64,000 nucleotides of DNA, from positions 434,001-498,000 of the forward strand of contig NZ_SAXA01000001.1 of NCBI RefSeq assembly GCF_004122035.1, written 5' to 3'. Below, piece by piece: positions 27,601-35,464 of this stretch. Each line of letters begins with the position of its first letter. Within the stretch, counting starts at the first letter, position 1. Both the position numbers and the translations under genes were made by a program. The notes under the pieces are model-generated. The model did not search any database and was not told the DNA's origin. It saw only the letters and a list, made by a program, of their open reading frames with translations. This DNA comes from Ancylomarina salipaludis. Lineage in GTDB: Bacteria; Bacteroidota; Bacteroidia; Bacteroidales; Marinifilaceae.

Positions 27601-28437
27601 GGAAAGGCAAGCATTAAAAATGGTGAATTCAGCTTTAGTTTTTTGGTTCCCAAAGATATTAATCCTGAATTTGGTAAAGGGAAAATTCAATACTATGCTA
27701 AAAGTACCACCACTACTGCCAGTGGGTATACCAATGACATAATTGTTGGCGGATCAAATATTAACAATATTGATGATAAACTTGGTCCTGAAATCGACCT
27801 CTACATGAATGATGAGCAATTTGTAAATGGCGGAGCAACCAGCGAATCTCCCCTCCTTCTGGCAATTGTTCAGGATTCTAGCGGAATCAACACACTTGGT
27901 GTTAATTCTGATCACAATATAATCGCAACAATTGATAAAAATACTGATAACAATATCGAGTTAAATGATCATTATCAAACCGAAATTGACAGTTACCAAA
28001 AAGGCCGAATCACTTACCAACTTTCGAATTTTAAAGAAGGGGAACACCAACTTAATCTGAAAATATGGGATAACCTGAATAATCCGTCTGAAAGCGAAAT
28101 TGATTTTGTCGTAGCTGAAAATGCTAAATTAGCAATAAAGCATCTGCTCAATTATCCAAACCCCTTCACCACCCATACCGGCTTTTACTTTGAACACAAT
28201 CAGGCAAGTGGCGAAATTGAAGTCTTGATCCAAATATTAACTATTTCAGGAAAACTTGTAAAAACCATCGAAACATCCATAAACTCTTCGGGTTTCAGAG
28301 TCGGCCCTATCAACTGGGATGGAACGGATGATTTTGGCGATAACATAGGTCGAGGTGTTTATTTTTACAGAGTGAAACTCAGAACTGAAGATGGGAAAAC
28401 AGCAAATAAATTTCAAAAATTAGTCATCCTTAAATAA
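24649..28437 (+). CDS. porU: PorU, type IX secretion system sortase
   Basis: The 1262-residue protein has a signal peptide (about 1-19) and a gingipain-type C25 peptidase domain. The catalytic His is at 774 (YTGHGNEN) and the Cys at 808 (TATCEFSRFD). A C-terminal domain follows, beginning LNYPNPFTTH (about 1166) and ending with GVYFYRVKL, which resembles the type IX export signal. PorU cleaves C-terminal domains from type IX cargo at the cell surface and joins them to A-LPS. It is followed directly by porV, its outer-membrane partner. The His-Cys spacing matches the family. Confidence 0.95.
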   Translation: MRKLLIFILLFTSTYCFPQDTKKIELHWSISEIFTSEGESIQTLSFDNATTEASVNFLPFFSENFKIGQNQTNYSVILEETVFENLSQEEIKLINPTQIPSDFDFQLNEAGIRKQKYLQIKFLPIRRNPSNGQLEKLKQFRIKLTSQTSQTRTKNGSKAFYANTSILSSGKWIKISVDTTAIHKISYQQLLDMGIENPASVRVYGSGGGMLPEMNNAEKSDDLILNPIYMSKGSDGVFNSGDYILFYAKGPRSWNYDNETKEFIHQNHLYSNTSHYFLTSDKTASPLIPKIDNELNPNLTVTDFDAYRVVDLDNKNLLRSGQLWFGQIFDITTSYTIPFYFQNLNTNKTISINTHVAGRSSSNTKFILSSNETQIGEINIPSVNTGSYTATYASQVRERFDNFKAEGDQFNIKIKYEKGSASSIGWLDYMRLNARCQLIFEGEQLAFRDTRSIGPSNIASFKLKNANPNTVVWDVTQASQVKQIARELNGSTAIINVPQNELRELIAFDLNSKFPSPKYVGVVQNQNLHGLSACDLIIVSHPDFLSYANQLAELHKNQDQLKVSLVSTESIYNEFSSGTVDAAAIRNFVKMFYDRATSEDEMPKYLLLFGDGSYDNKLVSSSNTNKIPTYQSSYSLSPTQSFVTDDFFGLLDDNEGGATGLVDIGIGRLPVNSSEEARIVTSKILNYNKNENLGSWQTSVCFIGDDEDNNVHMRDANKLAMQLENNNPKYRIHRIFLDAFKQETTPAGDRYPAVNRKIEDNINKGCLIVNYTGHGNENGLAHEKIMMTEDIESWKNEKYLPLFMTATCEFSRFDQYQKRSAGESILLRDNGGGIGLFTTTRLVFSTPNFYLNQNFYNYVFSTNNQNESLRLGDIMRLTKNASGSSNNKRNFTLLGDPALKLNYPTENITTLKLNTININQATDTLKALRTITLSGQIENQNSQKLNQFNGILFATVFDKFSDKTTLGNDGIPFEYREQNNALYSGKASIKNGEFSFSFLVPKDINPEFGKGKIQYYAKSTTTTASGYTNDIIVGGSNINNIDDKLGPEIDLYMNDEQFVNGGATSESPLLLAIVQDSSGINTLGVNSDHNIIATIDKNTDNNIELNDHYQTEIDSYQKGRITYQLSNFKEGEHQLNLKIWDNLNNPSESEIDFVVAENAKLAIKHLLNYPNPFTTHTGFYFEHNQASGEIEVLIQILTISGKLVKTIETSINSSGFRVGPINWDGTDDFGDNIGRGVYFYRVKLRTEDGKTANKFQKLVILK

Positions 28438-28465
28438 TAAAAATAAGGAATTAAAGTTATTATAA

Positions 28466-28473
28466 TATATTTG
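28466..28473 (+). promoter_or_regulatory. Putative -7 box of porV
   Basis: TATATTTG is a full TAnnTTTG match within the 59-nt porU-porV gap, 23 nt before the start codon. It has no TTG upstream. It suggests that porV can be transcribed without porU. Confidence 0.4.
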
Positions 28474-28496
28474 CAGATCGAATCAATTTCAACCTT

Positions 28497-29666
28497 ATGA
28501 ATATTCAAAAAATCTTACCCAGAGCACTTTGCATTTTTGCTCTTATTATTTTTTCAAACAAGGCTAAAGCACAAGAAACATCAGTAACCGGTGCAAATTA
28601 TATTCAAACAGCCGTTCCTTTTCTAACCATAGTTCCTGACTCCCGGGCAGCAGCCATGGGAAACACCGGCGTTGCAACCAGTCCTGATCACAATTCCATG
28701 TTTTGGAATGCTGCCAAATATAGTTTCACTAAAAGTGAGGCTGGTATTGGAGCGTCATACACACCTTGGTTAAGGAATATTATTGACGATATGAGTTTAT
28801 CTTATCTTTCGGGTTATTACAGCTTAGATAAATATCAAACCATAGCAGCATCCTTTAGATATTTTTCTCTTGGCGATATTTTCTTACAGCAGCAAGCTGA
28901 TGATATTCCTATCAAAAAGAGTCCTTACGAACTATCCTTTGATGTGGCTTATTCTCGTCGTTTGGGTGACAATTTTTCAGGAGCGATCGCTTTCCGATAT
29001 ATCTTCTCAGATATTTCACAAGGAGGATACGATAATCTGTCGAAAACAGCCAATGCATTTGCAGCTGATATATCTATCTATCATCGAAAAGAATACGGTT
29101 CTTCTCATAATCCATCAGTGTGGTCTTGGGGGGTAAACGTCTCTAATATCGGTTCCAAAATCAGTTATTCTGATGACAGCGAAAAGGAATTTATCCCAAC
29201 AAATTTAAGAATAGGTTCATCCTACAAACACCAGATTGATCAATACAGTTCAATTACAGTTTCTGCAGACATGAACAAATTACTTGTACCAAGTTCATCA
29301 GGAAGAAAAATTGAAGAAAATAACGACAATCTCGATCCTAACAAAATTGACAAAAGTGTGATGTCCGGTATTTTCAGTTCATTTTCAGATGCTCCGGGTG
29401 GCATGAGCGAAGAATTCAAAGAAATAACCTGGAGTCTGGGTCTTGAATATTGGTATCAGAATCAATTTGCGGTTCGTACCGGATACTTCTATGAAAATGA
29501 AGACAAAGGGAATCGTAAATTCTATACTGCAGGTGTTGGCGTAAAACTTAGCATGTTTGATTTAGATTTTTCTTACCTAATCCCTTCAAGCCAAAGTAAC
29601 CCACTTCAAAATACTTTACGCGTTTCTATTTCAGCAAATCTTGATCTGAAATCGAATAGAAGATAA
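28497..29666 (+). CDS. porV: PorV (LptO), type IX secretion outer-membrane protein
   Basis: The 389-residue protein has a signal peptide ending around AKAQE (residue 25), then VPDSRAAAMGNTGVA, the conserved FadL/PorV opening. A 14-strand-like beta barrel follows with aromatic-ended strands and ends in VSISANLDLKSNRR. PorV shuttles folded cargo from the Sov/SprA translocon to the PorU sortase. The position directly after porU is conserved in other Bacteroidota. Confidence 0.93.
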   Translation: MNIQKILPRALCIFALIIFSNKAKAQETSVTGANYIQTAVPFLTIVPDSRAAAMGNTGVATSPDHNSMFWNAAKYSFTKSEAGIGASYTPWLRNIIDDMSLSYLSGYYSLDKYQTIAASFRYFSLGDIFLQQQADDIPIKKSPYELSFDVAYSRRLGDNFSGAIAFRYIFSDISQGGYDNLSKTANAFAADISIYHRKEYGSSHNPSVWSWGVNVSNIGSKISYSDDSEKEFIPTNLRIGSSYKHQIDQYSSITVSADMNKLLVPSSSGRKIEENNDNLDPNKIDKSVMSGIFSSFSDAPGGMSEEFKEITWSLGLEYWYQNQFAVRTGYFYENEDKGNRKFYTAGVGVKLSMFDLDFSYLIPSSQSNPLQNTLRVSISANLDLKSNRR

Positions 29667-29687
29667 ACTAAAAAAATATATACCTTT

Positions 29688-29718
29688 AAAATCCTCATCA
29701 TACGTGAGGATTTTTTGT
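29688..29718 (+). terminator. Terminator after porV
   Basis: AAAATCCTCA (29688-29697) pairs with TGAGGATTTT (29705-29714) around a 7-nt loop, followed by TTG. Confidence 0.85.
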
Positions 29719-29782
29719 ATTCACTCATTTACAGACATTGCATCAGAAATAAGCATAATGCTCTGTCTCAAAAAAACAAACT

Positions 29783-30262
29783 ATGAAAATTAGAGTCGGA
29801 TTTGGATACGATGTTCACCAATTGGCCGAAGGTGAAGAATTCTGGTTAGGAGGCATTCAATTAAATCATCATAAAGGAAGCCTTGGTCACTCTGACGGCG
29901 ACGTCTTAATTCATGCCATCTGCGATGCCTTATTGGGCGCTGCAAACATGAGAGATATAGGCTTTCATTTTCCTGACACATCAGCCGAACTGAAAGGTAT
30001 TGACAGTAAAATATTATTAAAAAAGACTGTTGAGTTAATTGCCCAAAAAGGCTTTACAATCGGTAATATAGATTCAACAATCGCATTGCAAAAACCAAAA
30101 ATTAATCCTCATATTCCTGAAATGCAAAAAACACTTGCCTCTGTCATGGGAATTGACATCGAAGATTTGGCCATAAAAGCAACTACAACTGAGAAATTGG
30201 GTTTTGTCGGTACTGAGGAGGGCGTGTCTGCTTATGCAACTGTTTTGATTCAAAAAATCTAA
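29783..30262 (+). CDS. ispF: 2-C-methyl-D-erythritol 2,4-cyclodiphosphate synthase
   Basis: At 159 residues this is the normal IspF length. Motifs are the zinc ligands in GYDVHQ (Asp10, His12), LGHSDGDVLIHAI, and TTEKLGFVGTEEGVSAYA near the C-terminus. IspF closes CDP-ME 2-phosphate to MEcPP in the non-mevalonate isoprenoid pathway. It follows porV after a terminator, a neighbourhood seen in other Bacteroidota. Confidence 0.96.
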   Translation: MKIRVGFGYDVHQLAEGEEFWLGGIQLNHHKGSLGHSDGDVLIHAICDALLGAANMRDIGFHFPDTSAELKGIDSKILLKKTVELIAQKGFTIGNIDSTIALQKPKINPHIPEMQKTLASVMGIDIEDLAIKATTTEKLGFVGTEEGVSAYATVLIQKI

Positions 30263-30364
30263 TTATCTTCTTTTTTACAAATCACTTTTCCATTTTTTCG
30301 TCTTATGCTAAATGTTTTGTATATTCAACTAGAAACAAAATACTAACTATTAAGCTTCCATAAA

Positions 30365-30724
30365 ATGAAAACAACTCTGGTTATTGGCGCGAGTACCAAT
30401 ACTGAACGCTATTCAAACAAATGCATTAAGCTTTTGACAGAACATAAAATAAAAACTTATGCTATCGGAAATAAAGCCGGAACTGCCTATACAGTAAAAA
30501 TTGAAACAGGTTTCCCACATTATACTGATATCAACACAGTCGCAATTTACCTATCAGCCAAAAACCAACAGGCTTATTACAACTATGTGATTAGCTTGCA
30601 ACCCCAACGTATTTTATTCCCTCCCGGAACTGAAAATCATGAGTTCGAAATAAAAGCTCGTGCTAATGGCATCATTACTGAACAAGCATGTCCACTGGTA
30701 ATGCTTAATGTGGGGACCTATTAA
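30365..30724 (+). CDS. CoA-binding domain protein
   Basis: The 119-residue protein is a single Rossmann-like CoA-binding domain (CoA_binding_2, YccU-like). It has an N-terminal VIGASTNTERYSNK, a central NTVAIYLSAKNQ, and LFPPGTENHEFE followed by GIITEQACPLVML. Its physiological role is unknown in general. It converges on the thioredoxin-like gene with a 9-nt gap. Confidence 0.85.
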   Translation: MKTTLVIGASTNTERYSNKCIKLLTEHKIKTYAIGNKAGTAYTVKIETGFPHYTDINTVAIYLSAKNQQAYYNYVISLQPQRILFPPGTENHEFEIKARANGIITEQACPLVMLNVGTY

Positions 30725-30733
30725 ACCACCATT

Positions 30734-31057
30734 CTAAAACATTAATCCATAAGGTCGGGACAAGCTTTCATCCAACTCTTGAAGACTAATAGTGCGGGAT
30801 CTTCTGAAAAATTCCTGCCCATTTAAGTAAATGATAAAACTGGGATTGGTATAAAATCCCAATTGTGCAGCAATATCAGGATGTGTAGCCGTATCCACCT
30901 GAAAAGCTTTTATTTTAGGATATTCCTCTGTCATCAACTTCATTAATTTTGGTTTTAAAACCTGACAAACGCCACAATTGGGTGATGAGAAATAAACACA
31001 AAAAGAAACCTGTTGAGCTTTCAACATTTCAATTTCTCTTAATGATTCAATTTGCAT
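30734..31057 (-). CDS. Thioredoxin-like protein
   Basis: The 107-residue protein is counted from the Met at 31057. The frame is open to 31153, but that extension covers a hairpin and looks unlike the family. It has a thioredoxin fold with active site CGVC in SSPNCGVCQVLKPKL, and the cis-proline segment TNPSFIIYLNG. The active-site sequence differs from the classic CGPC. The likely role is cytoplasmic thiol exchange. I see no signal peptide. Confidence 0.82.
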   Translation of the reverse strand: MQIESLREIEMLKAQQVSFCVYFSSPNCGVCQVLKPKLMKLMTEEYPKIKAFQVDTATHPDIAAQLGFYTNPSFIIYLNGQEFFRRSRTISLQELDESLSRPYGLMF

Positions 31058-31074
31058 GTTATTAAGATATAATA

Positions 31075-31096
31075 AAGGGAGATCTTGGTCTCCCTT
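31075..31096. repeat. Hairpin upstream of the thioredoxin-like gene
   Basis: AAGGGAGA (31075-31082) pairs with TCTCCCTT (31089-31096) around TCTTGG. It lies 18 nt upstream of the chosen start and is either a leader hairpin or a leftover terminator. The T runs on either side are short. Confidence 0.4.
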
Positions 31097-31405
31097 ATAA
31101 TTTGGAATTTTATTTTTACTCTTAGTCGTTTCAAAATTACAATATAGAAACAACTATCTTGGATCATATTAATATTTCAACTAAAAATAATTTTCAAGCT
31201 CTGCCAGCCTGTCATTACAACGACGCTTTTTGTCTACTTATCCAAACAGGCATACATTTTGCCTAATATCTCGCAGTTTCATACCTTTCTCAAAGAAAAA
31301 ATGTAGATTCATATTGTCGTTCTGATCTTACAAAATCATTAAAAACTATAAAGAATTTGAAACCATTCATTTTAAAATAAAGTAAAAACAAAAATAGATT
31401 AACAT

Positions 31406-31996
31406 ATGAAAAAATCAGTCATTATCCTTATTGTGGTAGCCCTTATTGCTATCTGGGGAATCAGTAAATCAGTTGGATTTAAGAATAATATGGTAACCAT
31501 GGACGAGAACGTAAATAGTCAATGGGCACAGGTCGAAAATGTTTATCAACGTCGTTCCGATTTAATTCCTAATTTGGTAAATACCGTAAAGGGTTATGCT
31601 ACTCACGAAAAGGAAACCCTTACAGGTGTAATTGAAGCGCGTGCAAAAGCCACATCTGTAAATATCACACCAGGCAATTTAAATGCTGCAGGCATGAAAC
31701 AGTTTCAAGCGGCCCAAGATGGTTTGAGTTCAGCTTTGTCCCGCTTAATGGTAAGTGTTGAACGTTATCCTGAACTAAAGGCTAATCAAAATTTCATGAA
31801 CTTACAGGCACAACTGGAAGGAACTGAAAATCGTATTGCTGTGGAGCGTAAAAAATTTAACGAAACTTCCAGACAGTATAATATTTACATCCAAAAATTT
31901 CCAAATTCATTCTTTGCCGGTCTTTATGGCTATCAAAAGAAAGCTTATTTCGAATCAACTAAAGGCTCTGAGAAAGCACCGGAAGTTAAATTCTAG
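31406..31996 (+). CDS. lemA: LemA family protein
   Basis: The 196-residue protein has an N-terminal membrane helix (about 4-20) and the LemA helical domain, with hallmark segments NSQWAQVENVYQRRSDLIPN, VKGYATHEKETL and ENRIAVERKKFNETSRQYN. LemA proteins are membrane-anchored helical bundles of unclear role. They are repeatedly found, as here, next to TPM-domain (YgcG-like) proteins. Confidence 0.93.
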   Translation: MKKSVIILIVVALIAIWGISKSVGFKNNMVTMDENVNSQWAQVENVYQRRSDLIPNLVNTVKGYATHEKETLTGVIEARAKATSVNITPGNLNAAGMKQFQAAQDGLSSALSRLMVSVERYPELKANQNFMNLQAQLEGTENRIAVERKKFNETSRQYNIYIQKFPNSFFAGLYGYQKKAYFESTKGSEKAPEVKF

Positions 31997-32076
31997 CATG
32001 AGATCATAGCTATATGAGCTGAGTTATCCCAAACACTCAGCTCACATTTCAACATACTCACATCTAATATTACAAT

Positions 32077-32520
32077 ATGAAATCAGCTGCCATTTTTTTT
32101 AGTAAAGAAGAACAAAAAGCAATAAAAGAAGCCATTGCTGAAGCCGAAACAAATACCTCGGGCGAAATACGTGTTCATATAGAAAACAGTTGTCCTGATG
32201 ATGTCATGGACAGAGCCGCATATATCTTTGCAAAATTGGAAATGCAAAAAACACAATTGAGAAATGGTGTTCTTTTTTATCTTGCAATTCGCGATCATAA
32301 ATTCGCAATTTTAGGCGATGCCGGAATTAATGCTAAAGTTTCAGAATCTTTTTGGAATCATACTAAAGAAGAAATCCTCGGTTATTTCAAACAAGGCGAA
32401 TTTGCCAAAGGCCTTTCTGAAGGCATAAAGATGGCCGGACAACAATTAAAAACCCATTTTCCTTATCAAGCTGATGATGTGAATGAATTAAGTGACGACA
32501 TCTCATTTGGAGATAACTAA
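32077..32520 (+). CDS. TPM-domain protein, cytoplasmic type
   Basis: The 147-residue protein is essentially one TPM (DUF477/YgcG) domain: EAETNTSGEIRVHIENS near the start, RNGVLFYLAIRDHKFAILGD in the middle and FAKGLSEGIKMAGQQL near the end. It has no clear signal peptide. It is located 80 nt after lemA and 11 nt before a second TPM gene. The function of the domain is uncertain. In plants TPM proteins assist photosystem II repair as phosphatases or chaperones. Confidence 0.85.
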   Translation: MKSAAIFFSKEEQKAIKEAIAEAETNTSGEIRVHIENSCPDDVMDRAAYIFAKLEMQKTQLRNGVLFYLAIRDHKFAILGDAGINAKVSESFWNHTKEEILGYFKQGEFAKGLSEGIKMAGQQLKTHFPYQADDVNELSDDISFGDN

Positions 32521-32531
32521 AAACTAAAACA

Positions 32532-33356
32532 ATGAGATATTTTAAACAGATACTATTAATACTAGCTCTGGCAATTTCCAGTTTGTCACAAGCCCAGGAA
32601 ATTCCTGAAAAACCTAAAAATCAGACTTTGGTTAACGATTTTGCAAATGTTCTTACAAAATCCGAATCCAATGCCTTAGAACAAAAGCTACTTCAATTCT
32701 ATGCCAATACAGGTAATCAAATCACTCTGGTTACAGTAAAAAGCTTAAATGGTTATGATGCTGCGAGTTTTGCATATGAAATTGGTGAAAAATGGCAAGT
32801 CGGTAAAAAGGGCTTTGACAATGGTATCGTCATTCTTTTTAAACCTAAAACTCATGATAGCCGAGGTCAGGTTTTTATTGCTACCGGATATGGTTTGGAA
32901 GGTGCAATTCCTGATGCTACCGCCAACGAGATTGTTGACAACGAAATGATTCCCTACTTTAAACAGGGACAGATATACGAAGGAATTAATCAGGCAAGCA
33001 ATGTGTTAATGGGCTTGGCTAAAGGTGAATTCAATCATAAACAGTATGCAAAACAACACTCACGTTCAGGCAAAGGTGGCTCTTTTGGCTTTTTAATCCC
33101 GCTTTTCATTATCCTGATTTTCTCTTTTATTGGACGCTCTCGCTCTCGTGGTCATCACACAATGGGAACAAGTGGAAGCAGTCTTCCATTCTGGATGTTA
33201 CTGGGTATGATGGGATCTGGGTCACGATCACATGGCAGCTCATTTAGCGATTTTTCGTCCGGATCGGGTGGCTTTGGCGGAGGTAGCAGCTTTGGTGACT
33301 TCGGAGGTTTTGGAGGTGGAAGTTTTGGCGGCGGTGGCGCCGGAGGTTCCTGGTAA
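32532..33356 (+). CDS. TPM-domain membrane protein with glycine-rich tail (YgcG-like)
   Basis: The 274-residue protein has a signal peptide (about 1-21, cut near SQAQE), a periplasmic TPM domain (LVNDFANVLTKSESNALEQK to about 165), one membrane helix (about 185-200) and a low-complexity Gly/Ser/Phe tail (about 225-274) ending in GGAGGSW. This matches the YgcG family layout. The tail is extreme in glycine but usual for the family. Confidence 0.9.
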   Translation: MRYFKQILLILALAISSLSQAQEIPEKPKNQTLVNDFANVLTKSESNALEQKLLQFYANTGNQITLVTVKSLNGYDAASFAYEIGEKWQVGKKGFDNGIVILFKPKTHDSRGQVFIATGYGLEGAIPDATANEIVDNEMIPYFKQGQIYEGINQASNVLMGLAKGEFNHKQYAKQHSRSGKGGSFGFLIPLFIILIFSFIGRSRSRGHHTMGTSGSSLPFWMLLGMMGSGSRSHGSSFSDFSSGSGGFGGGSSFGDFGGFGGGSFGGGGAGGSW

Positions 33357-33385
33357 TTAAAAGTTTACTTTACACACATTCTTCT

Positions 33386-34501
33386 ATGAGAGCATCTGTA
33401 TTTCAAATTCTTTTTTTTCTGATTGCCAGCCAGTCCCTACTTATTGCACAGGAAACTAATGATTCAATTCCTAAACAAGATAACATCATCAACTCAACTG
33501 ATTCAATTCAGAAAGCAAATAATGAAAAGCTTGTCAGTATTATTGGGGTTGGAGACATCATGCTGGGAACAAATTTTCCGTCTTCCCAATACCTGCCTCC
33601 ACAGAATGGTGACAATCTAATGAAACCGCTATATCCTTTCCTAAGCGATGCAACTATCAGTTTTGGAAATCTGGAAGGAGCTTTTTCCGATACATTGGCC
33701 GTGACAAAAAAATGCCAGGATACAGCGAATTGTTATGCTTTTCGCAGCCCCGATTTTCTTTTTAAACATATTGTTAATGCTGGTTTTGATGTGTTGAGTA
33801 TGGCCAATAACCATTCGGGAGATCTTGGAGTTCCTGGTAGATTAAACACCATCGAACAGATTGAAAAATCAGGCCTACATCACGTTGGTTTATTGGAATA
33901 TCCGAGCATCGTCATCGAACGTGATAGTGTTAAATTTGGATTTTGTGCCTTTGCACCTATTAAAGGAACCTGCGATATTAATGATCTTAAGGAAGCTGAG
34001 CGAATTGTCAGCTCTCTCAATGATAGATGTGATATTACAGTAGTGTCATTTCATGGCGGAGCCGAAGGATCAAAATACGAGCATCTGACCAGAGAAAGAG
34101 AAATATTCCTTGGCGAAGACAGAGGTAATGTTTACGAATTTGCCCGAAAAATGATAGATGCCGGTGCTGATGTTATTTTAGGACATGGTCCGCATGTTTT
34201 AAGAGCCATAGATCTTTACAAAGATCGTTTCATTATCTACAGCCTGGGTAATTTTTGTACCTACAGTCGTATGAAGGTATCAGGCATAAATGGATTAGCG
34301 CCTATTTTAAAAGTTTTCACCAATAAAAATGGAGAATTCAAAAAAGCTGAAATCATTTCATGCAAACAGATCAAAGGATTAGGCACACGAATTGACCAGC
34401 AAAATAAAGCAGTTTTAAAATTACGGGAACTGACTCTAAATGATATTCCTGAAACTAAATTACAAATCAGTGAAGATGGCTTAATCACACCAAGACATTA
34501 G
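33386..34501 (+). CDS. CapA-family (PGA_cap) metallophosphatase-like protein
   Basis: The 371-residue protein has a signal peptide (about 1-21, cut near LIAQE). It carries the CapA-type motifs GVGDIMLGTN, GNLEGAF, MANNHSGDLG, VVSFHGGAEG and GHGPHVLRAIDLY, with the metal-binding His and Asn residues conserved. The family includes poly-gamma-glutamate synthesis CapA, but many members are uncharacterised exported hydrolases. No capB or capC is nearby. It is 29 nt after the TPM gene and may share its transcript. Confidence 0.85.
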   Translation: MRASVFQILFFLIASQSLLIAQETNDSIPKQDNIINSTDSIQKANNEKLVSIIGVGDIMLGTNFPSSQYLPPQNGDNLMKPLYPFLSDATISFGNLEGAFSDTLAVTKKCQDTANCYAFRSPDFLFKHIVNAGFDVLSMANNHSGDLGVPGRLNTIEQIEKSGLHHVGLLEYPSIVIERDSVKFGFCAFAPIKGTCDINDLKEAERIVSSLNDRCDITVVSFHGGAEGSKYEHLTREREIFLGEDRGNVYEFARKMIDAGADVILGHGPHVLRAIDLYKDRFIIYSLGNFCTYSRMKVSGINGLAPILKVFTNKNGEFKKAEIISCKQIKGLGTRIDQQNKAVLKLRELTLNDIPETKLQISEDGLITPRH

Positions 34502-34571
34502 ACTTTTTCAAGTAGTTGTTCTGAAATAAATTGGCAGAAAATCAAGCTAGTTCAGGACAAGCCAAAAACAC

Positions 34572-34604
34572 AAAAAAGGCCATCGAATATCAATGGCCTT
34601 TTTT
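34572..34604. terminator. Bidirectional terminator between convergent genes
   Basis: AAAAAAGGCCAT (34572-34583) pairs with ATGGCCTTTTTT (34593-34604) around a 9-nt loop, with A's and T's at both ends. Confidence 0.88.
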
Positions 34605-34620
34605 AATATCTAAATAAAGA

Positions 34621-35460
34621 TTACTCTTTGGTTTTGCGAGCTCTTCTCTTTGGCTTAGCATCAGCAGCTTCAATATCAGCTTGCTCAATACTGTTATCGT
34701 AGTCTACGATATAACGGTCAACCAAAATACGACCACAATATTCACAAACGATAATCTTTTTACGTGTACGGATATCCATTTGACGCTGAGGTGGAATTTT
34801 ATTAAAACAACCGCCACAAGCATCACGATCAACAGTAACAACAGCTAAACCGTTTCGAGCATTACTACGAATACGTGTATAAGCATTAATTAAACGATCC
34901 TCAATTTTCGTTCTGTATTCTTCTGATTTGTCACTTAACTTATTTTCTTCAAGCTGAGTTTCTGAAACAATAGCATCCAATTCACTCTTTTTAGCCTCAA
35001 GATCAGCCTTCTTATCTGCTAAAACAACTTCTGATTTTTCAATCAGAGTTTTCTTATTAGCAACTTCTACAGTGAATTCTTTAATACGCTTCTCGCATAA
35101 CTCAATTTCAAGCTTTTGAAATTCAATTTCTTTAGAGATAGAATCAAATTCACGATTATTACGAACGTTAGACTGTTGAGCCTCGTACTTTTTAATCAAC
35201 AAATCAGCTTCTTTAATCTCTTGTTTCTTCTTAGTGATGGTATCACCAAGCTCACTCACTTCAGTGTTAAGATTACTAATCCTGGTGTCAAGCCCAACAA
35301 TTTCATCTTCCAAATCCTGAACTTCCAAAGGAAGTTCTCCTCTTAGCGTCTTAATCCTATCAACCTCAGCATCAATACTTTGCATTTCGTATAGTGCACG
35401 CAATTTTTCTTCAACTGAAATATCCTTTAAATCTGCAGCTTTTGGATTTTGTGTAGTCAT
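34621..35460 (-). CDS. C4 zinc-ribbon coiled-coil protein
   Basis: The 279-residue protein has a long coiled coil (about 20-190, rich in E, K and L) followed by a zinc ribbon with CGGC (Cys215, 218) and CEYC (Cys239, 242). A basic tail ends in KPKRRARKTKE. This is the CT398/HP0958 architecture. Members act in flagellar or type III export chaperoning or bind sigma54 in other phyla, and the Bacteroidota role is not known. It is the last gene of the merR-nif3-zinc ribbon operon, 4 nt after nif3. Confidence 0.88.
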   Translation of the reverse strand: MTTQNPKAADLKDISVEEKLRALYEMQSIDAEVDRIKTLRGELPLEVQDLEDEIVGLDTRISNLNTEVSELGDTITKKKQEIKEADLLIKKYEAQQSNVRNNREFDSISKEIEFQKLEIELCEKRIKEFTVEVANKKTLIEKSEVVLADKKADLEAKKSELDAIVSETQLEENKLSDKSEEYRTKIEDRLINAYTRIRSNARNGLAVVTVDRDACGGCFNKIPPQRQMDIRTRKKIIVCEYCGRILVDRYIVDYDNSIEQADIEAADAKPKRRARKTKE

Positions 35461-35464
35461 ATGT

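Noticed and set aside
31075-31096. Terminator for the CoA-binding gene
   Set aside because: It lies beyond the convergent thioredoxin-like gene and lacks a proper T tract.
33234-33353. Glycine-codon repeat as a satellite
   Set aside because: It is the Gly-rich tail that is usual for YgcG-like TPM proteins.
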